A DNA stretch of 64,000 nt. Source: Ornithomonoglobus_A sp045649025 (GTDB lineage Bacteria > Bacillota > Clostridia > UBA1381). The stretch is taken from positions 1 through 64,000 of the forward strand of contig JAZRPB010000010.1 of the NCBI GenBank assembly GCA_045649025.1. Direction: 5' to 3'. Numbering within the stretch: the stretch's first letter is position 1; each line of letters opens with the position of its first letter. Below, one piece after another: positions 17,499-25,879 of the stretch. The translations under genes were made by a program, and so were the position numbers. The notes under the pieces are model-generated. The model did not search any database, had not been told where the DNA came from, and saw nothing but the letters and a program-made list of their open reading frames with translations.

Positions 17499-20400
17499 CT
17501 AACATTTTTCCACACCAAGTGTTACCTTTTCGTCGTTAATGCTCCATTCCTTTGTTGAGCCTATTGCACCATTGGTTACAACATCACGGCATAGAACCTC
17601 CGACTTAATATACTCGGCATTTTTATCGAGAATTTGTGCAATTCTGTTGTTGCCTCCGCAGGAAACTCTGATATAGTCCATAACCTCAAAGCCTGCTTCT
17701 TTTCTCATTGTCTGGATTTTTGAAATAATCTCTCTTACAAAGCCTTCCTCTATAAGCTCATCGGTCAATCTCTTGTCAAGCACAACTGTTATGCCCTTAT
17801 CGCTGTTTGTTTCAAAGCTGTCCGATTGCTTTGTTTCTATTAATAAATCTTCTTCGCAAAGCTCCTCATCAACACCTGCAATATTAATTACTAATTTGCC
17901 TGTATCCCTGATTTGTGCCATAGCCTTTGCACCGTCAAGCGATGAAAGCACCTCTTTTACTTCGTTAAGATTCTTACCAAAGCGTCTGCCCAGAGTTCTT
18001 AATTGAGGCTTAAAGCTGTAATCTGTAAATGAAGAAACATCATCGGTAAATTCAATTGCTTTTACATTTAATTCGTCCCTTATAATTTCGGCATAAAAAT
18101 CCTCAAGAACTTCAGGAGCTTTAACAAACATAGTTCCAATAGGCTGTCTGTTCTTGATATTTGCACTGTTTCTGCAGGCTCTGCCAAGCACAACAATGCT
18201 TAATACCTCTTCCATTTTTGCTTCAAGCTCTTTATTTATAAGTGCTTCGTCATACTCGGGGAAGTCACATAAATGGATTGATTCGGGAGCATCTTTGTCG
18301 ATACTTCTTACAAGATTTTGATAAATATCCTCACTCATAAACGGAATCATTGGTGCACTTATTTTGCACAATGTAACAAGTGCAGTATAAAGTGTCATAT
18401 ACGCATTTATCTTATCCTGCGGCATATCCTTGAGCCAGAAACGATTTCTTGAACGTCTCACATACCAGTTTGATAATTCGTCTACAAATTCATCTAATGC
18501 TCTTGCTGTTTCTGTTATCTTGTAGTCGGCAAGATTTTCATCAACTGTTTTAACAAGAGTATTAAGCTTTGATAATAGCCATTTATCCATTACCGCAAGC
18601 TTATCATATTCTATACTGTATTTTGAAGCATCAAACTCATCAATATTTGCATACAATACAAAGAATGCATATGTGTTCCACAATGTACCCATAAACTTTC
18701 TTTGTCCTTCGGTTACCGCACCTGCATGGAAGCGGTTAGGCAGCCACGGTGCACTGTTTTCATAGAAATACCATCTTATTGCGTCGGCACCGTGTGTTTG
18801 GAGTGCATCAAACGGGTCTACTGCATTACCCTTTGATTTTGACATCTTCTGACCGTTTTCATCCTGTACGTGTCCTAAAACTATTACATTCTTATATGGT
18901 GCTTTATCAAAAATAAGGGTTGAAATTGCAAGAAGTGAATAGAACCAGCCTCTTGTTTGGTCAACTGCCTCGGAGATAAAGTCTGCAGGGAAGTTTTCTT
19001 CAAATATTTCCTTGTTTTCAAATGGATAGTGCCATTGAGCAAACGGCATAGCACCCGAGTCGAACCAACAGTCGATAACCTCTTTAACTCTGTGCATTTC
19101 GCCGCCACATTCAGGACATTTTATTGTTACAGCGTCAATATACGGACGGTGTAGTTCAATTTCATCGGGACAGTTTGATGACATTTCCTTTAACTCTGCA
19201 ATTGAGCCTATTGCGTGACGCTTGCCGCACTCACATTCCCAAACATTTAAAGGAGTACCCCAATATCTGTCTCGGCTTAATCCCCAATCCTGTATATTGT
19301 TAAGCCACTCGCCAAAACGTCCCTTACCAATTGATTCAGGAATCCAGTTAACTGTGTTGTTATTTCTTATAAGGTTATCCTTAACAGCCGTCATCTTTAT
19401 AAACCACGATTCACGTGCGTAGTAAATAAGCGGAGTATCGCATCTCCAGCAATGCGGATAGCTATGCTCAAATTTTGGAGCATTAAATAATAAACCTCTG
19501 CTTTCAAGGTCTGTTAAAATTTCTTTATCTGCAGCCTTACAGAAGGTGCCTGCCCATGGAGTTTCCTTTGTCATTTCACCCTTGGCATCAACAAGCTGTA
19601 AAAACGGCAAATCATACAAGCGTCCCACTCTGTTATCGTCCTCACCAAATGCAGGCGCTATATGAACAATACCTGTACCGTCTGTTAATGTTACATATTC
19701 CTCACAGGTAATATAATATCCCTTTTTATCGAGCTCTTTAAAATTAAATAGCGGTGTGTATTCCTTGTATTCAAGGTCTTTACCAACATAGTCTTCAACA
19801 ACTTCATACTCTGTTTCGGGGAAATTTGCCTCAACAAGAGCCTTTGCAAGAATATAGAAAGCACCGTCTGCCTTAATTTTTACATATTCCTCGTGCGGAT
19901 TAACACAAAGTGCCACATTTGAAGGAAGTGTCCACGGTGTTGTTGTCCATGCAAGGAAGTATGTGTTTTCCTCACCAACTACCGCAAATTTGGCAGTTGC
20001 ACTTCTCTCTTTTACATCCTTATAGCCTTGTGCAACCTCGTGAGAAGAAAGCGGGGTACCGCAACGTGGACAATATGGAACAATTTTGTGACCTTTATAT
20101 AAAAGTCCCTTTTCCCATATCTGCTTCAGTGCCCACCATTCTGATTCAATAAAATCGTTATGATATGTTACATACGGATCGTCCATATCTGCCCAGAAAC
20201 CAACAGTACCCGAGAAATCCTCCCACATACCCTTGTATTTCCAAACACTTTCCTTGCACTTATTTATAAAAGGCTCCAGACCATATTCTTCAATCTGCTC
20301 TTTGCCGTCAAGTCCCAAAAGCTTTTCAACCTCAAGCTCAACAGGCAAGCCGTGAGTATCCCAACCAGCCTTACGAATAACCTTTGCGCCTTTCATTGTC

Positions 20401-20615
20401 TGATAACGCGGAATCATATCTTTAATAACTCTTGTTAAAACGTGACCAATGTGTGGTTTGCCGTTTGCAGTGGGCGGTCCGTCATAAAATGTATAAACCT
20501 CGCCATTCCTGCGCCCGTCAATACTCTTTTTAAATATATCATTATCCTTCCAGAACTGTTCTGTCTTTTTTTCTCTCTCAACAAAGTTCAAGTCTGTTGG
20601 AACTTTTTTGTACAT
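17499..20615 (-). CDS. ileS: isoleucyl-tRNA synthetase, type-2-like
   Basis: It charges tRNA-Ile. The 1038-residue protein has the class I motifs HIGH at residues 55-58 (PPTANGKPHIGHVLTRVIKD) and KMSKS near 589-593, with the CP1 editing domain between them (TTTPWTLPSN). A central zinc-type Cys set is visible in WECECGKRH and CPECGGEMH. The sequence around HIGH and the length without an obvious C-terminal zinc finger match the IleS2 (eukaryote-like) group, which is typically less sensitive to mupirocin; that phenotype is inference. No T-box is visible in the 107-bp upstream gap. AAGGAGTGA precedes the ATG. Confidence 0.95.
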   Translation of the reverse strand: MYKKVPTDLNFVEREKKTEQFWKDNDIFKKSIDGRRNGEVYTFYDGPPTANGKPHIGHVLTRVIKDMIPRYQTMKGAKVIRKAGWDTHGLPVELEVEKLLGLDGKEQIEEYGLEPFINKCKESVWKYKGMWEDFSGTVGFWADMDDPYVTYHNDFIESEWWALKQIWEKGLLYKGHKIVPYCPRCGTPLSSHEVAQGYKDVKERSATAKFAVVGEENTYFLAWTTTPWTLPSNVALCVNPHEEYVKIKADGAFYILAKALVEANFPETEYEVVEDYVGKDLEYKEYTPLFNFKELDKKGYYITCEEYVTLTDGTGIVHIAPAFGEDDNRVGRLYDLPFLQLVDAKGEMTKETPWAGTFCKAADKEILTDLESRGLLFNAPKFEHSYPHCWRCDTPLIYYARESWFIKMTAVKDNLIRNNNTVNWIPESIGKGRFGEWLNNIQDWGLSRDRYWGTPLNVWECECGKRHAIGSIAELKEMSSNCPDEIELHRPYIDAVTIKCPECGGEMHRVKEVIDCWFDSGAMPFAQWHYPFENKEIFEENFPADFISEAVDQTRGWFYSLLAISTLIFDKAPYKNVIVLGHVQDENGQKMSKSKGNAVDPFDALQTHGADAIRWYFYENSAPWLPNRFHAGAVTEGQRKFMGTLWNTYAFFVLYANIDEFDASKYSIEYDKLAVMDKWLLSKLNTLVKTVDENLADYKITETARALDEFVDELSNWYVRRSRNRFWLKDMPQDKINAYMTLYTALVTLCKISAPMIPFMSEDIYQNLVRSIDKDAPESIHLCDFPEYDEALINKELEAKMEEVLSIVVLGRACRNSANIKNRQPIGTMFVKAPEVLEDFYAEIIRDELNVKAIEFTDDVSSFTDYSFKPQLRTLGRRFGKNLNEVKEVLSSLDGAKAMAQIRDTGKLVINIAGVDEELCEEDLLIETKQSDSFETNSDKGITVVLDKRLTDELIEEGFVREIISKIQTMRKEAGFEVMDYIRVSCGGNNRIAQILDKNAEYIKSEVLCRDVVTNGAIGSTKEWSINDEKVTLGVEKC

Positions 20616-20722
20616 TATATATCACTCCTTATTTGTTGCCTTTTTCGTAATATCGGTTGTTACCTATTCCTTTTACCGCTAATTTTTGTTTGAGGTTTGT
20701 GCCCACATATGAGCCTATGTAC

Positions 20723-21577
20723 TCACCCTTGTTGTTCCTTTGTAATAATCCTCTGATAAAATGAATATGAGCCAAAGTTTAGTATATAATCCTTCACCTG
20801 GTCTCTTTTCTTTATATCGTTTGCACTGTTTGCGGAAATTGTTTTCTTTCTGCTCCAGTTAATGCGTTGACCCCTTCTTACAGGAGCACTCGCTCTTTCC
20901 ATTTTTTCCATTCTTTTGAGTTCTTTTACTGTGTAGAGTCTGTCGGCTTCGTCTTCTTCAGACTCTTCGTTAAACGCTTCGTCTTCTTCATCATCTTCAA
21001 AAAAATTATTTATATAATCGTTATTAATTGCTTGTGCATATTCTTCCTGTTCAAGAATTTGTGCATCCTCTTCCTTTTGCTTTTGAATCTCAATCTTTTC
21101 CTTTTCGTATCTTTTCTTAAAGAACGGATATGAAAGATATGTCATTAAACCATACAAGGTGGTTGATATAATTATAGAATCTGTTGGTGTTAAAAGATTT
21201 ATGGTTAAATCATCGGGGTCCACAACAATAGGGTCGCATATTACCTCGAATACTCTTGCGTGGAAAAACAATGCCGTTCTCATATCTGTCCATCTAAATA
21301 CACATATCAGTGTGATAGCTATTGTATACAACAAAAATGCAAAGGTCTGTACCTCATAAAATATCCTTGCTGATTCAATGTCCCTTACCATTCTTCGCAT
21401 CATCAGTCCGTTACCGCCAAAGAAGATAATAGTGCATATTACACTTACAATAACCAAAACAGGATAGAAAAGCAAACCTTGAACTCTATCCATCTGTACT
21501 ATTGCAGAGGCTATAATACTTGGTAATACCGTTAATAAAATCAATTCGCAAAAACGTCTTAAATATAGAAGTTGCAT
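20723..21577 (-). CDS. unknown multi-pass membrane protein with charged C-terminal tail
   Basis: I do not recognise this 284-residue protein. The first 170 residues contain about four hydrophobic segments (near 12-28, 35-53, 80-98 and 150-168). The rest is a highly charged cytoplasmic-type tail with a Lys/Glu-rich helix (KKRYEKEKIEIQKQKEEDA) and a long acidic stretch (EDDEEDEAFNEESEEDEAD), then a basic end (RRGQRINWSRKKT). It has a perfect promoter at 21649-21621 and a good AAGGAGA site. It lies 107 bases upstream of ileS on the same strand and could be co-transcribed with it. No function is assigned. Confidence 0.75.
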   Translation of the reverse strand: MQLLYLRRFCELILLTVLPSIIASAIVQMDRVQGLLFYPVLVIVSVICTIIFFGGNGLMMRRMVRDIESARIFYEVQTFAFLLYTIAITLICVFRWTDMRTALFFHARVFEVICDPIVVDPDDLTINLLTPTDSIIISTTLYGLMTYLSYPFFKKRYEKEKIEIQKQKEEDAQILEQEEYAQAINNDYINNFFEDDEEDEAFNEESEEDEADRLYTVKELKRMEKMERASAPVRRGQRINWSRKKTISANSANDIKKRDQVKDYILNFGSYSFYQRIITKEQQG

Positions 21578-21620
21578 TATTGTTCTCCTTATCTCTTTGT
21601 ATTTTTTACAGCTAAATTAA

Positions 21621-21649
21621 ATTATAACAAATTTTGTGGAAATTGTCAA
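21621..21649 (-). promoter_or_regulatory. promoter of the membrane-protein gene and perhaps ileS
   Basis: On the minus strand TTGACA (21649-21644), 17 bp, TATAAT (21626-21621) is a perfect consensus promoter about 45 bp before the start at 21577. Confidence 0.8.
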
Positions 21650-21783
21650 TAAAAAATGAAAGTTTGGGTAAACAAAAAATCGCCAGAAATGTTTTTTTAT
21701 TTCATTTTGAAATATTTTTTTAAAAAAATTTGCCAATTATTATTCATTTTTAAAAAAACAGTTAAATTTAACAGCTTATGTTT

Positions 21784-21812
21784 TTGAAAAACACTCTTTT
21801 TACCTGTAAAAT
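21784..21812 (+). promoter_or_regulatory. promoter of the holin-amidase pair
   Basis: TTGAAA (21784-21789), 17 bp and TAAAAT (21807-21812) lie about 75 bp before the start at 21889. The 311-bp interval 21578-21888 holds the two divergent promoters and AT-rich sequence, with no gene. Confidence 0.6.
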
Positions 21813-21888
21813 GATTAAGAACAAAAGGTTCTAAAAAGGTATATTATATACCAAAAGAAACATTAAAACAGTGAAGGGAGGTAAAAAT

Positions 21889-22338
21889 ATGGAAAAGCTG
21901 TTTTGTAAGGCAAATGTTCTCTGGGGCAGTGCTGTTGCAATTATGTGCCAGTTGTTTGGCACTCACTGGTATTTGTTTGTGGCATTTATGGTACTTAACG
22001 TTACCGATTATATAACAGGCGTTATAAAAGCACGCTACACAAAAACCGAAAACAGCTCTGCAGGCTTAAAGGGTATTATTAAAAAGGTTGGTTGCTGGCT
22101 TGTGATTGCAATTGCGTTCTTTGTGGGTGTATCATTTAATGAGCTTGGCGAGTTGATTAAGGTTGATTTAGGCTTTACTTCATTTGTTGGCTGGTTTACC
22201 CTTGCCACATTTATTATTAATGAAATACGCTCTAATCTTGAAAACCTTGTGCAAATAGGCGTTGCAGTACCCAAATGGCTCATAAAGGGCTTCGAGGTTG
22301 CCTCAAAAAAGATTAGTGATATTACGGAGGGAAAATGA
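21889..22338 (+). CDS. phage-type holin (Phage_holin_4 / toxin-secretion holin family)
   Basis: The protein has 149 residues and about three membrane segments. It begins WGSAVAIMCQLFGTHWYLFVAFMVLNVTDYITGVIKA; the DYITG motif and the following GLKGIIKKVG are characteristic of the BhlA/Cph1-type holin family of Firmicutes phages. Holins form pores that let an endolysin reach the wall. I start at the ATG at 21889 because GGGAGG lies 7 bases upstream; an in-frame GTG at 21871 would contain that site. Its stop overlaps the amidase start. No other phage genes are nearby, so it is an orphan or domesticated lysis module. Confidence 0.85.
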   Translation: MEKLFCKANVLWGSAVAIMCQLFGTHWYLFVAFMVLNVTDYITGVIKARYTKTENSSAGLKGIIKKVGCWLVIAIAFFVGVSFNELGELIKVDLGFTSFVGWFTLATFIINEIRSNLENLVQIGVAVPKWLIKGFEVASKKISDITEGK

Positions 22339-23054
22339 ACATTATAGAAACAAATTGGAATTGGAAAACTACTCTGTGTGAAAGAAACAGCACAAAATAT
22401 ATTGTTCTTCATCATATGGCTTCAAAATACGCAACTGCCGAGCAGATAGATTTAATACACAAAAATGCAGGTTGGAGCGGAATTGGCTATCACTTTCTTG
22501 TGAGAAAGGACGGAACAATTTACAGAGGCAGACCGTTATGGTCGGTGGGTGCTCACGTGGTGGGGAAAAACAACTGCTCAATAGGTGTTGGTGCAGAAGG
22601 CGATTACAGTGTGGAGGAGACTATGCCATCTGCGCAAAAAAAAGCGTTAGCGGAATTAATTATCTATTTAGTTGATATTTATCCCAATGCAGAAATTGTA
22701 GGACATTCCGAGGTGGGAGCTTCGGAGTGTCCTGGCAGATTTTATCCGCTCGAAGAATTAAAAAACTGTTGTAAACAAAAAAACGAAAAGGAGCTTACTA
22801 TGACACAATACGAGGAACTAAAAAATACAATTGAATTGCTAAAAAAGGAAAACGACGAATTAAAAGCACGTTTTAGCGAAAGGTGCGGGTACTTTAACTA
22901 CATAGACTCAAATATGAATAAAAGCTACGTGCCAACCATACGAAAGCTTGTTGCACAAGGCAAGCTTAAGGGTAACGACAGCGGTGAGTTAATGCTCACA
23001 AACGATATGATGAGAATTCTTACAATTATTGACCGTTGCGGATTGTTTAACTAA
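22335..23054 (+). CDS. N-acetylmuramoyl-L-alanine amidase (Amidase_2, endolysin-like)
   Basis: It cleaves the bond between muramic acid and the peptide stem. The 239-residue protein has a PGRP-like Amidase_2 domain at about 15-140. Zinc ligands fit H26 or H27 (VLHHMAS), H124 (GHSEV) and C132 (ECPG), with the conserved SGIGYHF and GAHVVGKNN between. A Lys/Glu-rich coiled coil (about 165-190) links to a C-terminal region (FNYIDSNMNKSYVPTIRKLV) that may be a wall-binding module. There is no signal peptide, which fits holin-dependent release. It overlaps the holin gene by four bases (ATGA). Confidence 0.9.
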   Translation: MNIIETNWNWKTTLCERNSTKYIVLHHMASKYATAEQIDLIHKNAGWSGIGYHFLVRKDGTIYRGRPLWSVGAHVVGKNNCSIGVGAEGDYSVEETMPSAQKKALAELIIYLVDIYPNAEIVGHSEVGASECPGRFYPLEELKNCCKQKNEKELTMTQYEELKNTIELLKKENDELKARFSERCGYFNYIDSNMNKSYVPTIRKLVAQGKLKGNDSGELMLTNDMMRILTIIDRCGLFN

Positions 23055-23077
23055 ATTAATTTTTTTACAATTATTAC

Positions 23078-23106
23078 TTGACAAAGCCATAAAAATAGTG
23101 TATAAT
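23078..23106 (+). promoter_or_regulatory. promoter of rpsF-ssb-rpsR
   Basis: TTGACA (23078-23083), a 17-bp spacer and TATAAT (23101-23106) match the consensus perfectly. It lies 85 bases before the rpsF start, leaving room for a structured leader. Confidence 0.88.
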
Positions 23107-23111
23107 GTTTA

Positions 23112-23178
23112 GGCTTGCTTTTAAAAGGCGGGCAATCCTTGCCCGAAATAATAGTTTTCGGGACATAAGTCCATAAGG
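23112..23178 (+). promoter_or_regulatory. possible S6:S18-responsive leader of rpsF
   Basis: The leader holds a GC-rich hairpin (CGGGCAATCCTTGCCCG) followed by a second small hairpin (GGGACATAAGTCC) just before the AAGGAGGTG site of rpsF. Many bacteria carry an S6:S18-binding leader at this position that feedback-regulates the operon. I see stems and CCG-containing segments but cannot confirm the consensus by eye. Confidence 0.4.
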
Positions 23179-23190
23179 AGGTGCAATGAA

Positions 23191-23493
23191 ATGGCTGAAA
23201 AAATGCTTAACAGCTATGAAACAATTTTTATCATTGACGCAACACTTACAGAGGAAAGTGTTACTGCTCTAAAAGACAAGTTCGTGTCGGTTATTGAAAA
23301 GAACGGCGAGGTTGAGTCTGTTGATGAGTGGGGCAAGAGAAGACTTGCATATGAGATTAATGATAGAACTGAAGGTTTCTACTATCTTGTTAACTTTAAG
23401 GCAGATTCCGAGTTCCCAAAAGAGCTTGAAAGACGTTATAAGATAACAGACGGTATATTGAGATCTATCGTAATCAGAAAAGACGCAGAATAA
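23191..23493 (+). CDS. rpsF: 30S ribosomal protein S6
   Basis: S6 binds the central domain of 16S rRNA together with S18. The 100-residue protein shows the family N-terminus YETIFIIDATLTEE and the strand motif DEWGKRRLAYEINDRTEGFYYLVNF, ending with YKITDGILRSIVIRKD. AAGGAGGTG precedes it. It is first in the conserved rpsF-ssb-rpsR operon, driven by the consensus promoter at 23078. It is complete and of normal length. Confidence 0.97.
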   Translation: MAEKMLNSYETIFIIDATLTEESVTALKDKFVSVIEKNGEVESVDEWGKRRLAYEINDRTEGFYYLVNFKADSEFPKELERRYKITDGILRSIVIRKDAE

Positions 23494-23512
23494 TAGTCAG
23501 CGAGGTGTTAGT

Positions 23513-23977
23513 ATGAATAAAGTTATGCTAATGGGTAGATTAACCCACGACGTTGACCTTCGCCAGACTCCGCAAGGTGTGAATGTGGCGAGATTCAGTA
23601 TTGCTGTAAACAGACGATTTAAAGACCAGAACGGAAACTACCAGGCTGATTTTATAAATTGTGTGGCATGGCGTCAAACAGGTGAATTTATATCACGTTA
23701 TTTCCACAAAGGCAGTATGATTGCAGTTGTTGGCTCTATCCAAACAAGAAACTGGGAAGGACAAGACGGCAAAAGAAATTATGCAACCGAGGTGGTTGTT
23801 GATGAAGCCTACTTTACAGGCTCACGTACCGAGGGCGGTGCGCCGCAAGGAAATGGCGGATATAATCAAGACTTTACTCCTGCACAAAATCCTTCACAAG
23901 CTCAAAGCTTTGCCGACGGCTTCGATGAAATGGATTTTGCAGCAATCGACGGAAGTGAAGACGATTTACCGTTTTAA
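23513..23977 (+). CDS. ssb: single-stranded DNA-binding protein
   Basis: SSB coats single-stranded DNA during replication and repair as a tetramer. The 154-residue protein has an OB fold at about 1-105 (MNKVMLMGRLTHDVDLR, VNVARFSIAVNR, ADFINCVAWRQTGEFI, SIQTRNWEGQDGKR). A flexible Gly/Gln-rich linker follows, and the acidic tail ends DDLPF, which recruits partner proteins. It lies between rpsF and rpsR, the usual operon. Confidence 0.97.
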   Translation: MNKVMLMGRLTHDVDLRQTPQGVNVARFSIAVNRRFKDQNGNYQADFINCVAWRQTGEFISRYFHKGSMIAVVGSIQTRNWEGQDGKRNYATEVVVDEAYFTGSRTEGGAPQGNGGYNQDFTPAQNPSQAQSFADGFDEMDFAAIDGSEDDLPF

Positions 23978-24007
23978 TTGATAAAAATTGATAAGGAGGA
24001 AAGAATC

Positions 24008-24253
24008 ATGTCTGAAAAGAATGATAAGCAATTAAGAGCAAGAAGACCTAAGAAAAAGGCTTGCTTATTCTGTGTTGATAAAGTAGAGTCTATTGATTAC
24101 AAAGACACAGCTAAATTAAGAAGATATGTTTCAGAAAGAGGAAAGATTGTTCCAAGACGTATCAGCGGTAACTGTGCAAAGCATCAAAGACAACTTACAA
24201 CAGCAATAAAGAGAGCAAGAATTATAGCTTTGCTTCCTTTTGTAGCTGAATAA
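24008..24253 (+). CDS. rpsR: 30S ribosomal protein S18
   Basis: S18 forms a heterodimer with S6 on the 30S platform. The 81-residue protein has the family motif KACLFCVDKVESIDYKD, then LRRYVSERGKIVPRRISGNCAKHQRQL and the C-terminal RARIIALLPFV. Only part of the Cys set of zinc-binding paralogues remains (CxxC). I start at the ATG at 24008, preceded by AAGGAGGAAAG; an in-frame ATG ten codons upstream lies before that site. It is last in the operon. Confidence 0.96.
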   Translation: MSEKNDKQLRARRPKKKACLFCVDKVESIDYKDTAKLRRYVSERGKIVPRRISGNCAKHQRQLTTAIKRARIIALLPFVAE

Positions 24254-24526
24254 TCTTACAAAAAAAGAAGGGAATAGGAAAAAAAGATGCAGAACGGACA
24301 AATCGAACTAAAAACAAAGCCACTGCTATGTTTTTAGGTTACCCGAAGGCGTACGTGTGTACGTCGAGTGGTGAGGTTTGTTTGTAGCATAAAACAACAA
24401 ACTTGTTGTATGATTTTAAAATCTAAAGTTTATTGTTTGCCTTTGGTTTTTTACTCGGTTAATTTTAAAAACCTTGAAAACATCTTGTTTTATGTGGTCT
24501 GCGCTTTTTTAACATTCCCTATATAT
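24254..24526. other. spacer between rpsR and tRNA-Leu
   Basis: No gene is supported here. At about 24319-24384 a foldable stretch with a CGTAC/GTACG hairpin and GAGTGGTGAGGTTTG resembles the element at 61085-61158 in its centre (CGTAC ... TGTACGTC) and its GTGGTGAG segment. No convincing consensus promoter for the tRNA was found. Confidence 0.4.
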
Positions 24527-24611
24527 GCCGCTGTGGTGGAATTGGCAGACGCGCTGGACTCAAAATCCAGTGGACTAATAATCCGTATCGGTTCGACCCC
24601 GATCAGCGGCA
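24527..24611 (+). tRNA. tRNA-Leu (anticodon CAA)
   Basis: Acceptor arms GCCGCTG (24527-24533) and CAGCGGC (24604-24610) pair, with discriminator base A at 24611. The D-arm begins TGGTGGAATTGGCAGAC. The anticodon stem is CTGGA/TCCAG with loop CTCAAAA, giving anticodon CAA, which reads UUG. A long variable arm and the T-loop GGTTCGACCCC follow, as in class II leucine tRNAs. CCA is not encoded. A terminator follows directly. Confidence 0.96.
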
Positions 24612-24616
24612 GTTAT

Positions 24617-24649
24617 AAAGAGGTAGATTTTTAAAATCTACCTCTTTTT
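24617..24649 (+). terminator. terminator after tRNA-Leu
   Basis: A perfect hairpin, AAAGAGGTAGATTT paired with its complement, ends in CTTTTT 6 bases after the tRNA. Confidence 0.9.
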
Positions 24650-24682
24650 CAACATAATCACAAAAGAAAGGATAAACCGACT

Positions 24683-25129
24683 ATGACAAAAACAGAAAAA
24701 GCAAAGGATTTATTTTTACAGGGCTATAACTGCTCACAAGCCGTTTTGGGAGCATTTTGCGACGACCTTAACATAGACTTTGAAACCGCAATGCGTCTAT
24801 CCTCGTCATTTGGCGGAGGTATGGGCAGACTACGGGAGGTTTGCGGAGCTTTAAGCGGTGCATTTATGGTTGCAGGCTTAAAATACGGCTATTCCTCACC
24901 AAACAGTAAGGAGGAAAAAAGCGAGCACTACAAGCTTATACAGGAAATTGCCGAGGAATTTAAAAAAGACAAAGGCTCTATTATATGCCGTCAACTTTTG
25001 CAAAAAAGAAAAGATGAAAAGGAAAGCCATATTCCCGACGACCGAACACCCGATTACTACAAAACACGTCCGTGTCTTGCAATTGTGGAGGAAGCGGCAG
25101 GCATTATGGAAAGATTGTTAAACAAATAA
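24683..25129 (+). CDS. C_GCAxxG_C_C family protein
   Basis: The 148-residue protein matches the family of putative redox or metal-binding proteins named for its motif. It has YNCSQAVLGAF near residue 14, SSFGGGMGRLREVCGALSGAFMVAGL at about 46-71 (GCAxxG reads CGALSG here), and later cysteines near ICRQLL and RPCLAIVEEAAGIM. Members are often linked to redox or membrane transport genes, but the activity is not established. GAAAGGA precedes the start. It stands alone between a tRNA and a phosphoribosyltransferase. Confidence 0.85.
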   Translation: MTKTEKAKDLFLQGYNCSQAVLGAFCDDLNIDFETAMRLSSSFGGGMGRLREVCGALSGAFMVAGLKYGYSSPNSKEEKSEHYKLIQEIAEEFKKDKGSIICRQLLQKRKDEKESHIPDDRTPDYYKTRPCLAIVEEAAGIMERLLNK

Positions 25130-25203
25130 CTTTTTGTTGGGTAAAAAATAAAATTTTAATAGCCCTTTCTTTTTTCAAAACACCATTACTTACAAATTTT
25201 AAC

Positions 25204-25232
25204 TTGACATTAAAAAACATATGTATTATAAT
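25204..25232 (+). promoter_or_regulatory. promoter of the phosphoribosyltransferase gene
   Basis: TTGACA (25204-25209), 17 bp, TATAAT (25227-25232) is a perfect consensus match about 40 bp before the start at 25274. Confidence 0.85.
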
Positions 25233-25273
25233 ATAGTAGTAATATGTATTATCGTATTTTGGGAGGTTTTGTG

Positions 25274-25822
25274 ATGAATTACAGTATGGAAATTGCAGGA
25301 ATCAAGAGAGACTTACCTCTCTTCCCTATAAATGAAAGCCTGCAAATTGCCGCATTTATTATGTTTGGCGACACTGAAATTACAGTTGCATCAGCCAACG
25401 AGCTTATAAAAAAAGCACCCGAATTTGATGTTTTAATTACGGCAGAATGTAAGGGCATTCCGCTTGCATATGAAATGTCGAGAATATCGGGCAAAAAATA
25501 CATTGTAGCCAGAAAAAAACCAAAGCTTTATATGAGCGACATTGTTAGTGTAAACGTAAATTCAATCACAACCGAAGGAATGCAAACTCTTTGCATTGGC
25601 GGAGAAGAAGCTTCACAAATGAAGGGCAAGAAGGTTCTTATAGTTGACGATGTAATAAGTACGGGTGAATCTTTAGATGCTCTGCAAGCACTTGTTGAAG
25701 CCGCAGGCGGCAGCATAGTTGGTAAGATGGCAGTTCTTGCCGAGGGCGATGCAATCAATAGAGATGATATTATTTATCTTGAACCCCTGCCCCTGTTTGA
25801 TAAAGACGGAAATGCAATATGA
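25274..25822 (+). CDS. phosphoribosyltransferase family protein
   Basis: This is a 182-residue type I PRTase-fold protein. The PRPP-binding loop VLIVDDVISTGESLDAL lies at about residues 119-135, preceded by a substrate-side VLITAECKGIPLAYEMSRISGKKYIVARK that looks like adenine or xanthine phosphoribosyltransferases. The start at 25274 has TTGGGAGG upstream; an in-frame ATG at 25244 precedes that site. The likely reaction is purine base plus PRPP to nucleotide, but an apt/xpt assignment or a regulatory role cannot be decided from sequence alone. Single gene with its own promoter. Confidence 0.85.
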   Translation: MNYSMEIAGIKRDLPLFPINESLQIAAFIMFGDTEITVASANELIKKAPEFDVLITAECKGIPLAYEMSRISGKKYIVARKKPKLYMSDIVSVNVNSITTEGMQTLCIGGEEASQMKGKKVLIVDDVISTGESLDALQALVEAAGGSIVGKMAVLAEGDAINRDDIIYLEPLPLFDKDGNAI

Positions 25823-25879
25823 TACATATATTGCGTTTATTTAACAAATAATATATATGAAAACCAAGGAGGTTATACT

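Noticed and set aside
20616..20722. T-box leader for ileS
   Set aside because: The gap is only 107 bp, and no T-box core sequence (TGGnACCGCG on the minus strand) is present.
23978..24007. Ten-residue extension of ribosomal protein S18
   Set aside because: The AAGGAGG site lies after this upstream ATG, directly before the ATG at 24008, and S18 homologues begin there.
24368..24634. Open frame of 88 codons running into tRNA-Leu
   Set aside because: It overlaps the whole tRNA; the protein would have no recognisable features and no ribosome-binding site.
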